The position numbers and the translations under genes were made by a program. DNA of 64,000 nucleotides from positions 9,920,001 through 9,984,000 of the forward strand of contig JBHGNT010000005.1 in assembly GCA_043228905.1 (NCBI GenBank), given 5' to 3'. The notes beneath the pieces were generated by a model. The model did no database searches. It had not been told where the DNA came from and saw nothing but the letters and a program-made list of their open reading frames with translations. The DNA comes from Azolla caroliniana (taxonomy: Eukaryota; Polypodiophyta). Positions within the stretch are counted from its first letter, which is position 1; each line of letters begins with the position of its first letter. This document shows, piece after piece, positions 10,218 through 21,240 of this stretch.

Positions 10218-10441
10218 GGTGTATATTTTGTGGCCTCGGATTCAAGCTGGAGGCTATGGATGTTGTGATTACACCATGCTTGCACACATATCATGTGCTA
10301 TGTGCTAAGTATCATTTTGAGAAAGAGAATACATGTATGGACTGTAAAACTACAATTGCGGCTGAGTGGTACTATGCTTGGGGTTTAAAAGTACACTCGT
10401 ACGGTATGTGGCTCTACTATTCTATTGTTTGTATTATATGA
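10218..10441 (+). CDS. T1 RING-type zinc-finger exon
   Basis: The exon follows a strong 3' splice site (TTTGCAATCTTCCAG, ending near 10217). It reads CIFCGLGFKLEAMDVVITPC, then LHTYHVLC and, after 11 residues, CMDC. Spacing is C-x2-C-x14-C-x-H-x2-H-x2-C-x11-C-x2-C, a RING-H2-like ligand pattern normally found in E3 ubiquitin ligases or zinc-dependent protein-binding modules. A donor-like CG|GTATGT near 10403 suggests that the exon ends there and the following residues are intronic. The simplest 9927 donor does not match this exon in phase, so the exact joining to the upstream ORF is unresolved. Confidence 0.6.
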
Positions 10442-11081
10442 TGTCAATTAACATTTGGACTAGAACTAGTGTATGCCACAATTCATACTTCAAATTTAGT
10501 GTAATCTCTAACAACTATTATGTGGAACCCTAATTATGTGGGTTAGTATTGGCAGTACTCTTAATATATAATTGGTATGTGTAGTTGAAGGGATATTTTC
10601 CACAATTAGTAGTACTAAAAGGGAACCAGGTACAACATCGTCCAATCTATATTGCAACTTGCCTAGTATTAGTTTAGTAAACACTATACTTATAGTACAC
10701 TGTTGACTGTTAAGATTGTTTGTGTAACTTGGGAATTAGTACTAGTAATGTAATTTGGGAACAAGGTGTATAGTAAATTGTTGAATAATAGTACAATTAT
10801 TGTAATTTGGAAATGAGGTGTGTCAAACACATATCACGTTTAGTACTAATAATGTTCAAGATTAATACTGTTGGTGTAATTAGTACAAGTTATGTAACTA
10901 GGTGTGTAGAAGACATATCATGTTTAGTATTACTTGTGTGCAAAATACCAATCTACATTTGTTGGATTAGTACTTAGTAAGTACTACATGGTTCATGATT
11001 AGTACTAGTTCTGTACTTTGTGAACTAAGTTACTAGTACATTGCTCATGATTAATACTAGTTTTGTAATTTGGGAACTCAC
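10442..11081. other. T1 central non-coding region rich in AGTAC motifs
   Basis: No credible reading frame. TAGTAC/AGTACT occurs again and again in A/T-rich sequence, the same word that fills the 146-bp array. It lies between the 3' ends of two convergent genes, and on the reverse strand it begins with a perfect splice donor (GTGAGT, 11076-11081). Confidence 0.6.
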
Positions 11082-11737
11082 CAACGTTGAAATTGTTGCC
11101 CCAACCATCCCTCACCACTTCTTTCAATAATGTCTTTCCTTGCTTGCACACCACAATGTAGTAGTCTTCTAAATCTTCATTCTGAGAATATTTGAGCACT
11201 GCAAAATGATCTCCAACTTCCAATAAAACTGCCAAGTCTTGATTTTGGTTGTAGTATACAATATCGTTTGAATGCACATCCTCTTCAATATCATCTTGTT
11301 GTTCAGGCTCAAGCTTCTGCAGCTTCCAGGGCTCCACGATTGATAGGTTGATGCATTTATCCCAAGCTTCATCTAGACACATGGAACAAAAGCATGATAA
11401 ACTACGGAGTAACAATTGGGTTGTGTCCTTGCGGCTAAACCCTAACACACAATGGGTGCTGCGTGTGCCTTTCACGGTTTTACAACCATATGATTTAGTT
11501 CTATCGACCTCATCAGCGCGAACTTCAACAAACAATCTGTTCTTACCATCATTTGACATCTTCCATGTTAGCCACTGCACAACATCATGTGCATTTTGTA
11601 ACTTAGCGCCATTATTATCCAACTGCTCACTTGTAAGGGCACGTTTGATCACAGCCCCCGCGCCATCATGCTCTCCTTTTCCATGTCCAGACCCGAAGTA
11701 ATTCCATTGCATACGAATATTGAATAAGGAGAAATAC
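11082..11737 (-). CDS. T1 DDE-like protein, C-terminal exon
   Basis: Bounded on the reverse strand by an acceptor (CAAAGCAG, at 11738) and a consensus donor (GTTG|GTGAGT). It begins with WNYFGSGHGKGEHDGAGAVI and KRAL, a signature I recall from a widespread family of mostly uncharacterised animal and plant proteins, where it follows the SDGxxSQFK block. Next comes a Cys-rich motif (LRSLSCFCSMCLDEAWDKC), an acidic linker, and a compact domain (LEVGDHFAVLKYS...YYIVVCKQGK...VVRDGWG) resembling a BAH/SH3-like module. The N-terminal part lies ~2.1 kb upstream at 13.8-14.4 kb, with the 146-bp array between. A further 3' exon is implied by the donor, but I cannot find it. Confidence 0.7.
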
Positions 11738-11774
11738 CTGCTTTGGTGAGTACAAGATGAGTACAATAATATGA

Positions 11775-13690
11775 GTACAACATGAGTAAATACTGATTTA
11801 GTACAATTCTCTTAAGGACGGACAATACTATGAGTACAAGATGAGTACTTTATATCCTCTTGTAAACACAACATAGTACAGGTACAACACACAACATAGT
11901 ACAATGTGTCTATGGAGAACCCTTCACATGGATTAAAACATAATTAGTACAATTCTCTTAAGGAGGGACAATACTATAAGTACAAGATGAGTACTTTACA
12001 TCCTTTTGTAAACACAACATAATACAAAACCAACACACAACATAGTACAATGTGTCTATGGAGAACCCTTCACATGGATTAATCGATACTTAGTACAATT
12101 CCCTTAAGGACGGACAATACTATGAGTACAAGATGAGTACTTTACATCCTCCTGTAAACACAACATAGTACAGATACAACACACAACATAGTACAATGTG
12201 TCTATGGAGAACCCTTCACATAGATTAAAACATAATTAGTACAATTCTCTTAAGGAGGGACAATACTATAAGTACAAGATGAGTACTTTACATCCTTTTG
12301 TAAACACAACATAGTACAAAACCAACACACAACATAGTACAATGTGTCTATGGAGAACCCTTCACATGGATTAAAACATAATTAGTACAATTCTCTTAAG
12401 GAGGGACAATACTATAAGTACAAGATGAGTACTTTACATCCTTTTGTAAACACAACATAATACAAAACAAACACACAACATAGTACAATGTGTCTATGGA
12501 GAACCCTTCACATGGATTAAAACATAATTAGTACAATTCTCTTAAGGAGGGACAATACTATAAGTACAAGATGAGTACTTTACATCCTTTTGTAAACACA
12601 ACATAATACAAAACCAACACACAACATAGTACAATGTGTCTATGGAGAACCCTTCACATGGATTAATCGATACTTAGTACAATTCCCTTAAGGACGGACA
12701 ATACTATGAGTACAAGATGAGTACTTTACATCTTCCTGTAAACACAACATAGTACAGATACAACACACAACATAGTACAATGTGTCTATGGAGAACCCTT
12801 CACATGGATTAAAACATAATTAGTACAATTCTCTTAAGGAGGGACAATACTATAAGTACAAGATAAGTACTTTACATCCTTTTGTAAACACAACATAGTA
12901 CAAAACCAACACACAACATAGTACAATGTGTCTATGGAGAACCCTTCACATGGATTAAAACATAATTAGTACAATTCTCTTAAGGAGGGACAATACTATA
13001 AGTACAAGATGAGTACTTTACATCCTTTTGTAAACACAACATAATACAAAACCAACACACAACATAGTACAATGTGTCTATGGAGAACCCTTCACATGGA
13101 TTAATCGATACTTAGTACAATTCTCTTAAGGACGGACAATATTATAAGTACAAGATGAGTACTTTACATCCTTTTGTAAACACAACATAGTACAGAACCA
13201 ACACACAACATAGTACAATGTGTATATGGAGAACCCTTCACATGGATTAAAACATAATTAGTACAATTCTCTTAAGGACGGACAATACTATAAGTACAAG
13301 ATGAGTACTTTACATCCTTTTGTAAACACAACATAGTACAGAACCAACACACAACATAGTACAATGTGTATATGGAGAACCCTTCACATGGATTAAAACA
13401 TAATTAGTACAATTCTCTTAAGGACGGACAATACTATAAGTACAAGATGAGTACTTTACATCCTTTTGTAAACACAACATAGTACAAAACCAACACACAA
13501 CATAGTACAATGTGTCTATGGAGAACCCTTCACATGGATTAATCGATACTTAGTACAATTCTCTTAAGGACGGACAATACTATGAGTACAAGATGAGTAC
13601 TTTACATCCTTTTGTAAACACAACATAGTACAGAACCAACACACAACATAGTACAATGTGTCTATGGAGAACACTTGACATGGATTAAAA
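11775..13690. repeat. 146-bp tandem array, ~13 copies
   Basis: The landmark CCTTCACATG recurs at 11921, 12067, 12213, 12359, 12505, 12651, 12797, 12943, 13089, 13235, 13381 and 13527, a constant 146-bp period, with a variant copy at 13673. Units also share CTTAAGGA(G/C)GGACAATACTA and several AGTAC words. The array lies wholly between the two reverse-strand exons of the T1 DDE-like gene, in a predicted intron. Confidence 0.97.
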
Positions 13691-13825
13691 GTTACTTAGT
13701 ACAACATAATACAAACAAAATTAGTATGCATGCATCCATTCACAAGTGCAAGATTCGAATAGTTAGAAACATAATTAGTATGCATCGATGTGACTAGTAC
13801 TGTTTGTTAATAGTTACAAACATAA

Positions 13826-14444
13826 TTAGTATGCATCCACTAACACAAGATTTACTTCCTTACACATTGCATGATAAGTATTAAACATATGGATTAAGTA
13901 GAACGATCGTGCCGCCTTAAACTGCGAGGCAGCACCATCAGACCAAACCCAATGACGGTTAAAGGTTAACCCTAGAGAAAATAAATCTGCATGGTGAAGC
14001 TTAAAACAATGTTGAACAAATAGTGTATCATGCTTTTTATCATCTGAAATGTAAAATATTGATTTCTTATGTAACTCACCGTCTTGCCTCCAATAGCAAA
14101 TATGTACAAGTATTGTACATTGATCATTGTACCAATGCATTGATTGAACCTCATTTTGAACTTTAAATGTATAGTTTTCTGCAAAATCAATAACGGATAC
14201 AATGACACCCGTTGGTAAGTTATTAATACATTCCTTGAACTGTGAATTTTGCCAATAACTCCGAAAGTTATGTGGAATAAACTCCCCAAGTTGTTTCTTA
14301 AATTCTGAGACAAGGGTAGCAGCACATGTCTCCTTATATACTTCCTTAATACGCTTAGTTACAACTCCCTTGCCAATATTTTCAGTCACATACTCCAAAT
14401 ATTTCCATTTCACGATATGACTATTTCCCATATCAAGCTCCTGC
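13826..14444 (-). CDS. T1 DDE-like protein, catalytic-region exon
   Basis: A 3' splice site (ATTTTGTAG|G) on the reverse strand opens the exon near 14444. Landmarks in order: LGEFIPHNFRSYWQNSQF; VIVSVIDFAENYTFK, with the first candidate catalytic Asp; EVQSMHWYNDQCTILVHICY; FYISDDKKHDTLFVQHCFKL; and HWVWSDGAASQFKAARSFYL, with the second candidate Asp. I recall this order from uncharacterised DDE-type proteins in animals and plants. The frame loses similarity near CHAMCKEV, where donor-like GT dinucleotides occur. The C-terminal exon (HGKGEHDGAGA) resumes beyond the array. It lacks a recognisable N-terminal HTH/zinc part, which is visible in copy T2. The choice of splice donor is open. Confidence 0.72.
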
Positions 14445-14455
14445 CTACAAAATAA

Positions 14456-14880
14456 TGGTGGAGGGAGCATGGATATATAGACTCAACCAAGAAAACACAA
14501 TCAAATGTTTTTAAATGTGGCCTGCAAAGTGAGAAATATTTTGTTTCAAACATTAGAATTACATATCAAATATGGCAAATGTCAATTCTAAAAATTTAGT
14601 ACTGAAATATGAAGAAATGAAACATTTTAGTACTGAAAATGAAAAAAATGGATGGAAGGAACCTCCAATGGTGGAGGGAGCGTGGAGATATAGACTCAAC
14701 CAAGAAAACACAATCAAATGTTTTTAAATGTGGCCTGCAAAGTGAGAAATATTTTGTTTCAAACATTAGAATTACATATCAAATATAGCAAATGTCAATT
14801 CTAAAAATTTAGTACTGAAATATGAAGAAATGAAACATTTTAGTACTGAAAATAAAAAATTGGATGGAAGGAACCTCCAA
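14456..14880 (+). repeat. ~213-bp tandem duplication
   Basis: Units starting GGTGGAGGGAGC(A/G)TGGA at about 14456 and 14668 are nearly identical, and a third GGTGGAGGGAGCG at about 14880 starts the next array. No coding content. Confidence 0.9.
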
Positions 14881-15060
14881 TGGTGGAGGGAGCGTTGGAT
14901 ATGCCGCCTCGATTTGGTGGAAGGAACCCACAATGGTGGAGGGAGCGTGGATATGCAGCCTCGATTTGGTGGAAGGAACCTCCAATGGTGGAGGGAGCGT
15001 TGGATATGCCGCCTCGATTTGGTGGAAGGAACCTCCAATGTCGCCTCGATTTGGTGGAAA
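14870..15060 (+). repeat. 53-bp tandem repeat, ~3.7 copies
   Basis: CAATGGTGGAGGGAGCG followed by GCCTCGATTTGGTGGAAGGA repeats with a 52-53-bp period. The unit contains GGTGGA/TCCACC-type words and gives spurious open frames in several phases. Confidence 0.92.
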
Positions 15061-15554
15061 AAGCCCCAAATCACCACGACATCAACTGCAATCGGTGGAA
15101 GTACGAAAGTCGTTGTCGAAGAAGTGACAATTGGCTGCTACCTAAACCCTCAGAACAGTCTCTGTACCTCAACCGAAACCTAACAAAAACAGAAACCCTA
15201 AAAAAATCAGAAATCCTCAACTCAAACTCTCCAACCAAACATGGATGTCTGAGATTTAGATTGAAGGAAAATCAGAAACGTGACATGGATGTCTGTGATG
15301 AAAAGCTTAGAGAGATAGAGGAAGAACAATATGAGGGGAAGCGCCAAAATCGACGTGAGGGGAAAATAGCCCCCAAAATGGAAGAACATCTCCTCACGTG
15401 TTCCCCCCACTCCTTCTACAGTAAATGACACTTGTACTACAGTCACCCCACTCTCCAAAATCGATTTTCTTTTTCTCTAATTTTTTTTCTGAATTATTCA
15501 GTACTAACAGTATTGAAAGTACTGACAATTTTTGGGGCCAAAAACAGTACTTTT
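15061..15554. other. T1 right subterminal region, no gene recognised
   Basis: A/C-rich sequence with short open frames (for example 14880-15428 forward) that extend out of the tandem repeat and show no motif. AGTACT words appear close to the right inverted repeat, mirroring the left end. Confidence 0.5.
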
Positions 15555-15585
15555 TTGGTACCCCGTAGCGTGTTTCGACCCCCGG
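15555..15585 (-). repeat. T1 right terminal inverted repeat
   Basis: TTGGTACCCCGTAGCGTG opens the repeat and it ends TTCGACCCCCGG. It is the reverse complement of the left terminus with three mismatches. Confidence 0.75.
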
Positions 15586-16063
15586 ACGTTGGACACCTCA
15601 CACTTGAGCTTGAGGGGGCGTGTTGAGATATCAAGCTCAACTAGTTTAATCTAGTTAGTCAACACATTTAACTTAGTAGTTACCTAGATCGAATCTAGTT
15701 AATGTGTTGACCTTAAGCCTTTAAATAGGACCTTGTACTTAAGTGAGATATTCTAGATCCTCCACTCCTTAGTACATTTAATGTAGGACTTACACATAAG
15801 TACCTATGTTCTACCCACACATGTGCACCTTTGCACATGGGTTGTATATATACCTCATTGTGGATATTTTTGTATGTTGATGACACTTTTCAATATAGTC
15901 AATCATCCCCCATTTATCTTTGTGTTCATAAGTGTAACTTCCTCTCTCTCTCTCTCTTCCTCTCGCACACTCTCACGCGCATATCATACGAATCTTCCGC
16001 TGCTTAACGTAACCATATAATTAGTCTCTAATTAACCCTAGTTAATTACCTAATTACTTAACA
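15586..16063 (+). repeat. Copia D3 3' terminus and LTR
   Basis: A short copia C-terminal/polypurine segment (CTTGAGCTTGAGGGGGCG) is followed by an LTR running from TGTTGAGATATC at 15621 to CTTAACA at 16063 (443 bp). It contains a CT tract near 15940-15960. The internal region on the left was lost or displaced by T1, and the right flank is a different copia. It is therefore effectively an isolated LTR. Confidence 0.75.
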
Positions 16064-16069
16064 ATTTCG

Positions 16070-17790
16070 ATCTTGATAGTGAGTTTGAAGGCCTTGACAT
16101 TCACATAGAGGGCGTGAAGATACCTCTAGAGTCCGCGAACGACAAGCCACGCCGATCCAAGCGCCAGAAGAACCCTATAAACCACTACGGCTTCGATGAG
16201 TGCATGGTGTATCATTACGCATTCATGATGAAGGTAGCGTCAGTATGGGAACCGGAAACACTTTCCTAAGCCGCAAAGGATCTGCGATTGGTCAACGCGA
16301 TGAATGAGAAGATGGAAGTGTTATGCAAAAACGAGACATGGGATCTCGTTCCTCACCCCCCAAACAAGAAACCAATTGGATGTAGGTGGATTGACAAGGT
16401 GAAGCACAATGCCGATGGTTCCGTAAATTGCTTCAAAGCACGGATCGTTGCAAAAGGCTATGCACAGATACACAGCGTAGACTACGAAGAAACCTTTGCC
16501 CCGGTGGCAAAGATGACGGCAGTACAGACCGTAATCACGCTAGGAGCAGCAAAAGGGTGGCACCTCCATTAGATGGACGTGAAATTTAAACGCTTTCCTC
16601 CAAGGAGAGCTAGAAGAAGAGGTGTATATGACACAACCACCCGGATTCGAGTCGCGTAATCATCTGCACGCCATATGTCGACTCAAGAAGCCACTCTATG
16701 GCCTCAAACAAGCACCGCATGCCTGGCATTCGAAGATCACGCAATATCTTCATCAAGTCGGATTTTGGATGTCAAAATCCGACACTTCCCTGTACATCTG
16801 AAACGAGTCGGATAGCCCGATAATCATCATCTTGTACGTGGATGATTTGGTCATCGGAGGAAAGGATCTCACTGAGATTAACAAAGTTAAATCACTTCTT
16901 TCAGGAAGATTCGAAATGAAATACCTCCACGAACTTCATTACTTCCTAGGTATTGAAGTAATTCGGACACCAGTTGGGATAATGATCTCACAACGGCACT
17001 ACGTCCTCAACCAACTATACAAATTCAGAATGACAGAGTGCAAACCTGTGACTACCCCTCTTGAACGTAACCTCAAGATCGATGCCAGTTCCGGCACGGC
17101 CGCGAGCGAGTCGACTCAGTATCGTCAACTGATCAACAATCTAATCTACCTAACAATTACGCGACATGACCTCAGTTATTCGGTCGGCCTACTTAGCCAA
17201 TTCATGCAGAATCCAAGAAACCTTCACCTCGATTGTGCTAAGAGGATACTACGGTATGTCACCACAACAATGGATTATGGCATCTTGTATACGTCGAATA
17301 CGACCATTCGACTTGAAGGGTACACAGATGCGGACTGGGCAGGATACAAAGCGGATAGATGATCCACCCCCGGATTCTTCTTCTCCCTCGGCAGCGGAGC
17401 GATCTCCTGGAGCAGTAGGAAACAACCAACAGTCGCACTATCGAGCACGGAAGCTGAATACAAGGGCGCGGCAGTCGCTGCATGTGAAGTCGTATGGCTT
17501 ATGCGCGTACTGAAGGATCTGGGCGTTCCCATCAAAGATCCAATACGCCTGTACTACGACAACATATGTAGTATCTACTTGGTGCGCAACCACGTATTTC
17601 ACGTGCGGACTAAACACATCGAAATACACTACCACTTCATCCGCGAGCACGTATAGGCCGAAGAAATCGATCTCCAACATACCAGCACGCACCTCGAGGT
17701 TGCTGATATATTTACGAAGGCCTTAGGAGTAGACAAGCTCGGGAAATTCGCATCGGATCTTGGTCTCATGCCACCTACATTGCCGAGCTT
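16070..17790 (+). pseudogene. Copia D2 reverse transcriptase and RNase H
   Basis: The RT part begins MVNAMNEKMEVLCKNETWDL and continues KARIVAKGYAQ...DYEETFAPVAKM. After a stop and a frameshift near 16570-16590 it resumes (LYGLKQAPHAWHSKI), and the active site ILYVDDLVIGG is intact near 16835. RNase H follows with LEGYTDADWAGY, a stop near 17360, a frame change, then WSSRKQPTVALSSTEAEY, YYDNICSIYL and HHFIRE-like residues, ending with ADIFTKALG. The upstream linker resembles that of D1, so D1 and D2 are related copies and not one split element. At least four disabling lesions are visible. Confidence 0.88.
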
Positions 17791-17797
17791 GAGGGGG

Positions 17798-17866
17798 AGT
17801 ACGCAGAGTATGCAGAGTACGCATTGAGTACGCAAAGTACGCATTGATACGCAGATATGTACGCCA
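17798..17866 (+). repeat. Short AGTACGCA-type repeat
   Basis: TACGCAGAGTATGCAGAGTA opens a run of TACGC-based units of 9-19 bp, lying between the copia polypurine tract and the LTR that follows. Confidence 0.75.
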
Positions 17867-17907
17867 AACTTCATACCGAACAGATGGAAGTTGTGTTCAA
17901 AGGGGCA

Positions 17908-18092
17908 TGCTGAGAATTGAACTCAACTTCCCATAGGAATAGGTTCACACTAGCCCATGGACATACCAGGCTAGTTTTGTAAATAGCAGAAAGGGCGCTT
18001 GCCCTAGTTTAGTTGGTATATAAACCAACTCATTGTAACTTAGTCACTGTTGGAAGTGTTATGTAATATACAATTTGATTATCTCTGTCTTG

Positions 18093-18141
<49 letters not shown>

Positions 18142-18195
18142 GCTACACACACCCACACATAGTCTCTCATCTTTAGCTGCATTGCAATCACCAAA
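17908..18195 (+). repeat. Copia D2 3' LTR (degenerate, 3' end uncertain)
   Basis: A purine tract (AAAGGGGCA) precedes TGCTGAGAATTGAACTCAAC, an LTR-like start. A TATA box (GGTATATAAACC, ~18014) and a CT microsatellite (18094-18138) follow. The right end is lost where gypsy C1 begins. Confidence 0.6.
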
Positions 18196-18203
18196 GACTC
18201 CAT

Positions 18204-19232
18204 TTCTTAACAATGGTGCAAGGTTCTTCACGAAGATCGACTTACGGGGAGCATATAACCTCGTATGGATCCGACCAGGAGATGAATGGAAGACCGCATT
18301 TCGCACCAGATATGGGCACTTCCAGTATACGGTCATGCCGTTCTGCCTCACTAATGCGCCAATAGTCTTCCAGCACATGGCAAACGATATATTCCGAGAT
18401 CTCTTGGATGTTTGTTTGATCATCTATTTGGATCATCTACTGGTTTATTCGAAGATGTAAGAAGAGCATGATTCTCATGTATTGTTACTACTAAAACGAC
18501 TTCGAGAACATGGTCTTTATGCAAAGCTGGAAAAATGTAGTTTCAGGTGCAACCAGGTGGAATTTCTGGGCTATGTCATCTCCTCGGAAGGCATCTTCAT
18601 GCTTTTTAGGCTTTGCCAATTTCTACCGCAAGTTTATACAGAATTACTCAAATCTTGTTCTGCCTCTTACACAACTTACTAAGAAGGGACAATCATTCGT
18701 TTGGTCTGAAGAAACGGACATGGATTTTGAGAATCTTAAGAAGGCATTTACATCGGCTCTTATTCTAGCTCACATTGATCCGGAGAAACCATTCATCATG
18801 GACGCGGACGCGTTGAATTTCGCATTGGGTAGCATTCTGTCACAACAAAGTAATGATGAAAAACTACATCCTGTGGCTTTCCACTCACGCAAGTTTGACG
18901 CCCCTGAAATCAACTATGAAATTCATGATAAGGAGCTATTAGCAATAGTGGACTCTTTTACGCAATGGAGGCACTTTCTAGAGGGATCCTCTCATCAAGT
19001 CACCGTATTCAGTGATCACAAAAACCTTGCCTACTTTCGGAGTGCTCACGTGTTAAATCGACGTCAACCTCGGTGGGCCCAATTCCTCACGCATTTCGAC
19101 TTCAAAATTACACATCGTTCGGGGAAGCACCAAGGGAAGGCAGATGCATTATCACAGCGTTCGTATCTAGCACCACGTCCCGACGAGCCAATTTTCGATA
19201 ACCAAAAGCAAGTAATCTTGGGACCGGCATGA
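18204..19232 (+). pseudogene. Gypsy C1 RT and RNase H
   Basis: RT begins abruptly inside the palm at [18 protein letters not shown] (first catalytic Asp), then [15 protein letters not shown] and [11 protein letters not shown]. The metal-binding pair is altered here: the expected LDD reads [10 protein letters not shown], so the second Asp is His. A stop follows near 18460. A ~65-bp deletion near 18600, seen by comparison with C2, removes the thumb junction and shifts the frame. RNase H then reads through, with FIMDADALNFALGSILSQQ, KELLAIVDSFTQWRHFLEG, VFSDHKNLAYF and KADALSQRS. It lies 1.5 kb upstream of a second copy of the same module. Confidence 0.88.
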
Positions 19233-19239
19233 CTGCAAG

Positions 19240-19690
19240 CAACATAGGTCTTCAGCATGCCCTTGGATTCCCACGTTATCGATACCATACGTGAGGACGT
19301 GAAGACAAATGCTTTCGCCCAAGCCATTCTAGCACAAATTGATCCCTCTGGAGCATCTTGTTCATAGTCACAACAAATAGGTACGGACTATCGACAATTT
19401 GAATGTCATGATGGATTACTATTCTTTAAGAAACTCTTGTATGTTCCTAATGGTAGTTGTCGCCTTGAAGTAGTCCAGAACTATTATGACACATATACAA
19501 TTGGGCATTTTGGTAGGTACTAAAACACTAGATTTAGTACAACGATCCTTCTGGTGGCCACATATGCGACAATTTGTCGAAGATTTTGTTCGGACTTGTG
19601 ATACATGTTGCAAAGCAAAAATGCGAAGACATCATCCATATGGTTTATTAGAACCATTACTTATTCCAAGCAAGCCATGGCAATCCATTC
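19240..19690 (+). pseudogene. Gypsy C1 integrase zinc domain, joined to C2
   Basis: The frame carries [20 protein letters not shown] and CDTCCKAK, part of the H-H-C-C zinc-binding region. It runs to KPWQSI and then switches directly into RT sequence ([10 protein letters not shown]). The remaining integrase core of C1 is missing. The junction at ~19685-19695 has a short CCAT microhomology. Confidence 0.82.
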
Positions 19691-21240
19691 CACCATGGGA
19701 ACCGATCTACAATTTGTCACGAACCGAGCTAGAAGTCCTTCAAGCCTATGTAGAGGAGAATTTGGCGAATAGTTACATTCGACATTTGAAATCTCCAGCT
19801 GGCGCACCCATTTTCTTCGTCAAGAAAAAGGATCGATCACTTCGTCTCGTCATAGATTACCATGGGTTGAATAAAGTCACCATCAGGAATAGGTATGCAC
19901 TTCGTCTTATCTCAAGTCTTTTAGAACGGATCAATGGTGCAAGGTTCTTCGCAAAGATTGACTTACGAGGAGTGTATAACCTCGTACGGATCCAACCAAG
20001 AGATGAATGGAAGACTGTGTTTCGCACCAGATATGGGCACTTCGAGTATACAGTCATGCCATTCGGCCTCACTAATGCACCAACAATCTTCGAACACATG
20101 GAAAATGATATATTCTGAGATCTCTTGGAAGATTTTTTGATCATCTTTTTGGATAATCTATTGGTTTATTCGAAGACCCAAGAAGAGCATGATTCTCATG
20201 TACTGTTAGTACTATTTAAATGACTTCGAGAACATGGTCTTTATGCAAAACTGGAAAAATGTAGTTTTGGGTGCAACAAGGTAGAATTTTTGGGTTATGT
20301 CATTTCCTCAAAAGGCATCTCCATGCATCCAACTAAGGTCAAAACGGTGGTAGAGTGGTAGACTCCGCGTTCGTTGTGAGATGTGCAATGATTTTTAGGC
20401 TTTGCCAATTTTTACCGCAAGTTCATACTGGATTACTCAAAGCTTGTTCTGCCTCTCACACAACTTACCAGGAAGGGAAAATCGTTCGTTTGGTCTGAAG
20501 AAGCGGACATTGCTTTTGAGAGTCTTAAGAAGGCATTTACATCAGCTCCTATTTTAGCTCATGTTGATCCAGCAAAACCATTCATCATTGAAGCAGACAC
20601 GTTGGAGTTTGCCTTGGGTAGCATTCTGTCTCAACAAGACGATGATGAAAAGCTACATCCCGTGGCTTTCCATTCACGCAAGTTTGACGCCGCGGAAATC
20701 AACTATGAAATTCATGGTAAGGAGCTATTAGCAATAGTGGACTCTTTTGCGCAATGGAGGCATTTTCTAGAGGAGTCTTCTCATCAAGTCATCGTATTCA
20801 GTGATCACAAAAACCTTGCCTACTTTAAGAATGCTTGTGTGTTAAATCGACGTCAAGCTCGGTGGGCCTAATTCCTCACTCGTTTCGACTTCAAAATTAC
20901 ATATCGTCCGGCGAAGCAACAAGGGAAGGCAGATGCATTATCATGGCGTTCGTATCTAGCACTGCGTCTCGGTGAGCCGTCTTTCGATAACCAAAAGCAA
21001 GTAATCTTGGGACCGACACGACTGCAAGCAACATAGGTCTTCGGTATGCCCATGGATTCCCACGTTATCGATACCATACGTGAGGACTTGAAGACAGATG
21101 TTTTCGCTCAAGCCATTCTAGCACAAATTGATCCCTCTCGAGCATCTTGTTCACAGTCACAACAACCAGGTACGGACTATCAACAATTTGAATGTCATGA
21201 TGGATTACTATTCTTTAAGAAACTCTTGTATGTTCCTAAT
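19691..21240 (+). pseudogene. Gypsy C2 RT and RNase H
   Basis: RT starts at [20 protein letters not shown], the normal entry of this domain, and has [46 protein letters not shown] and LIIFLDNLLVYSK, where LDD is changed to LDN. Stops occur near 20118, 20220, 20360 and 20870. RNase H is readable (FIIEADTLEFALGSILSQQ, KELLAIVDSFAQWRHFLEE, VFSDHKNLAYF). A linker toward integrase follows. The reading is interrupted at 21240 by the insertion described next and resumes at 22171. Confidence 0.9.

Larger units (their letters stand above)
7960..15585. mobile_element. Putative large DNA transposon T1 (~7.6 kb) with ~31-bp TIRs
   Basis: Bases 7960-7990 and the reverse complement of 15555-15585 agree at 28 of 31 positions by eye. 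Both start CCGGGGGTCGAA and contain GCTACGG and GTACCAA; a TGGCC follows a few bases further in on each side. The interior carries a forward gene (basic repeat ORF and RING-type exon) and a convergent reverse gene with the motif order of a widespread DDE-like protein family. T1 sits between unrelated copia fragments. No target-site duplication is visible, so the outermost bases are uncertain. I cannot assign a named superfamily. Confidence 0.68.

Noticed and set aside
11775-13690. CRISPR-like regular repeat
   Set aside because: Units are contiguous 146-bp copies without unique spacers, in eukaryotic-type sequence.
14772-15428. Several overlapping frames on both strands (Trp/Gly- or Pro-rich)
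   Set aside because: All result from the 53-bp tandem repeat and extend into sequence without motifs.
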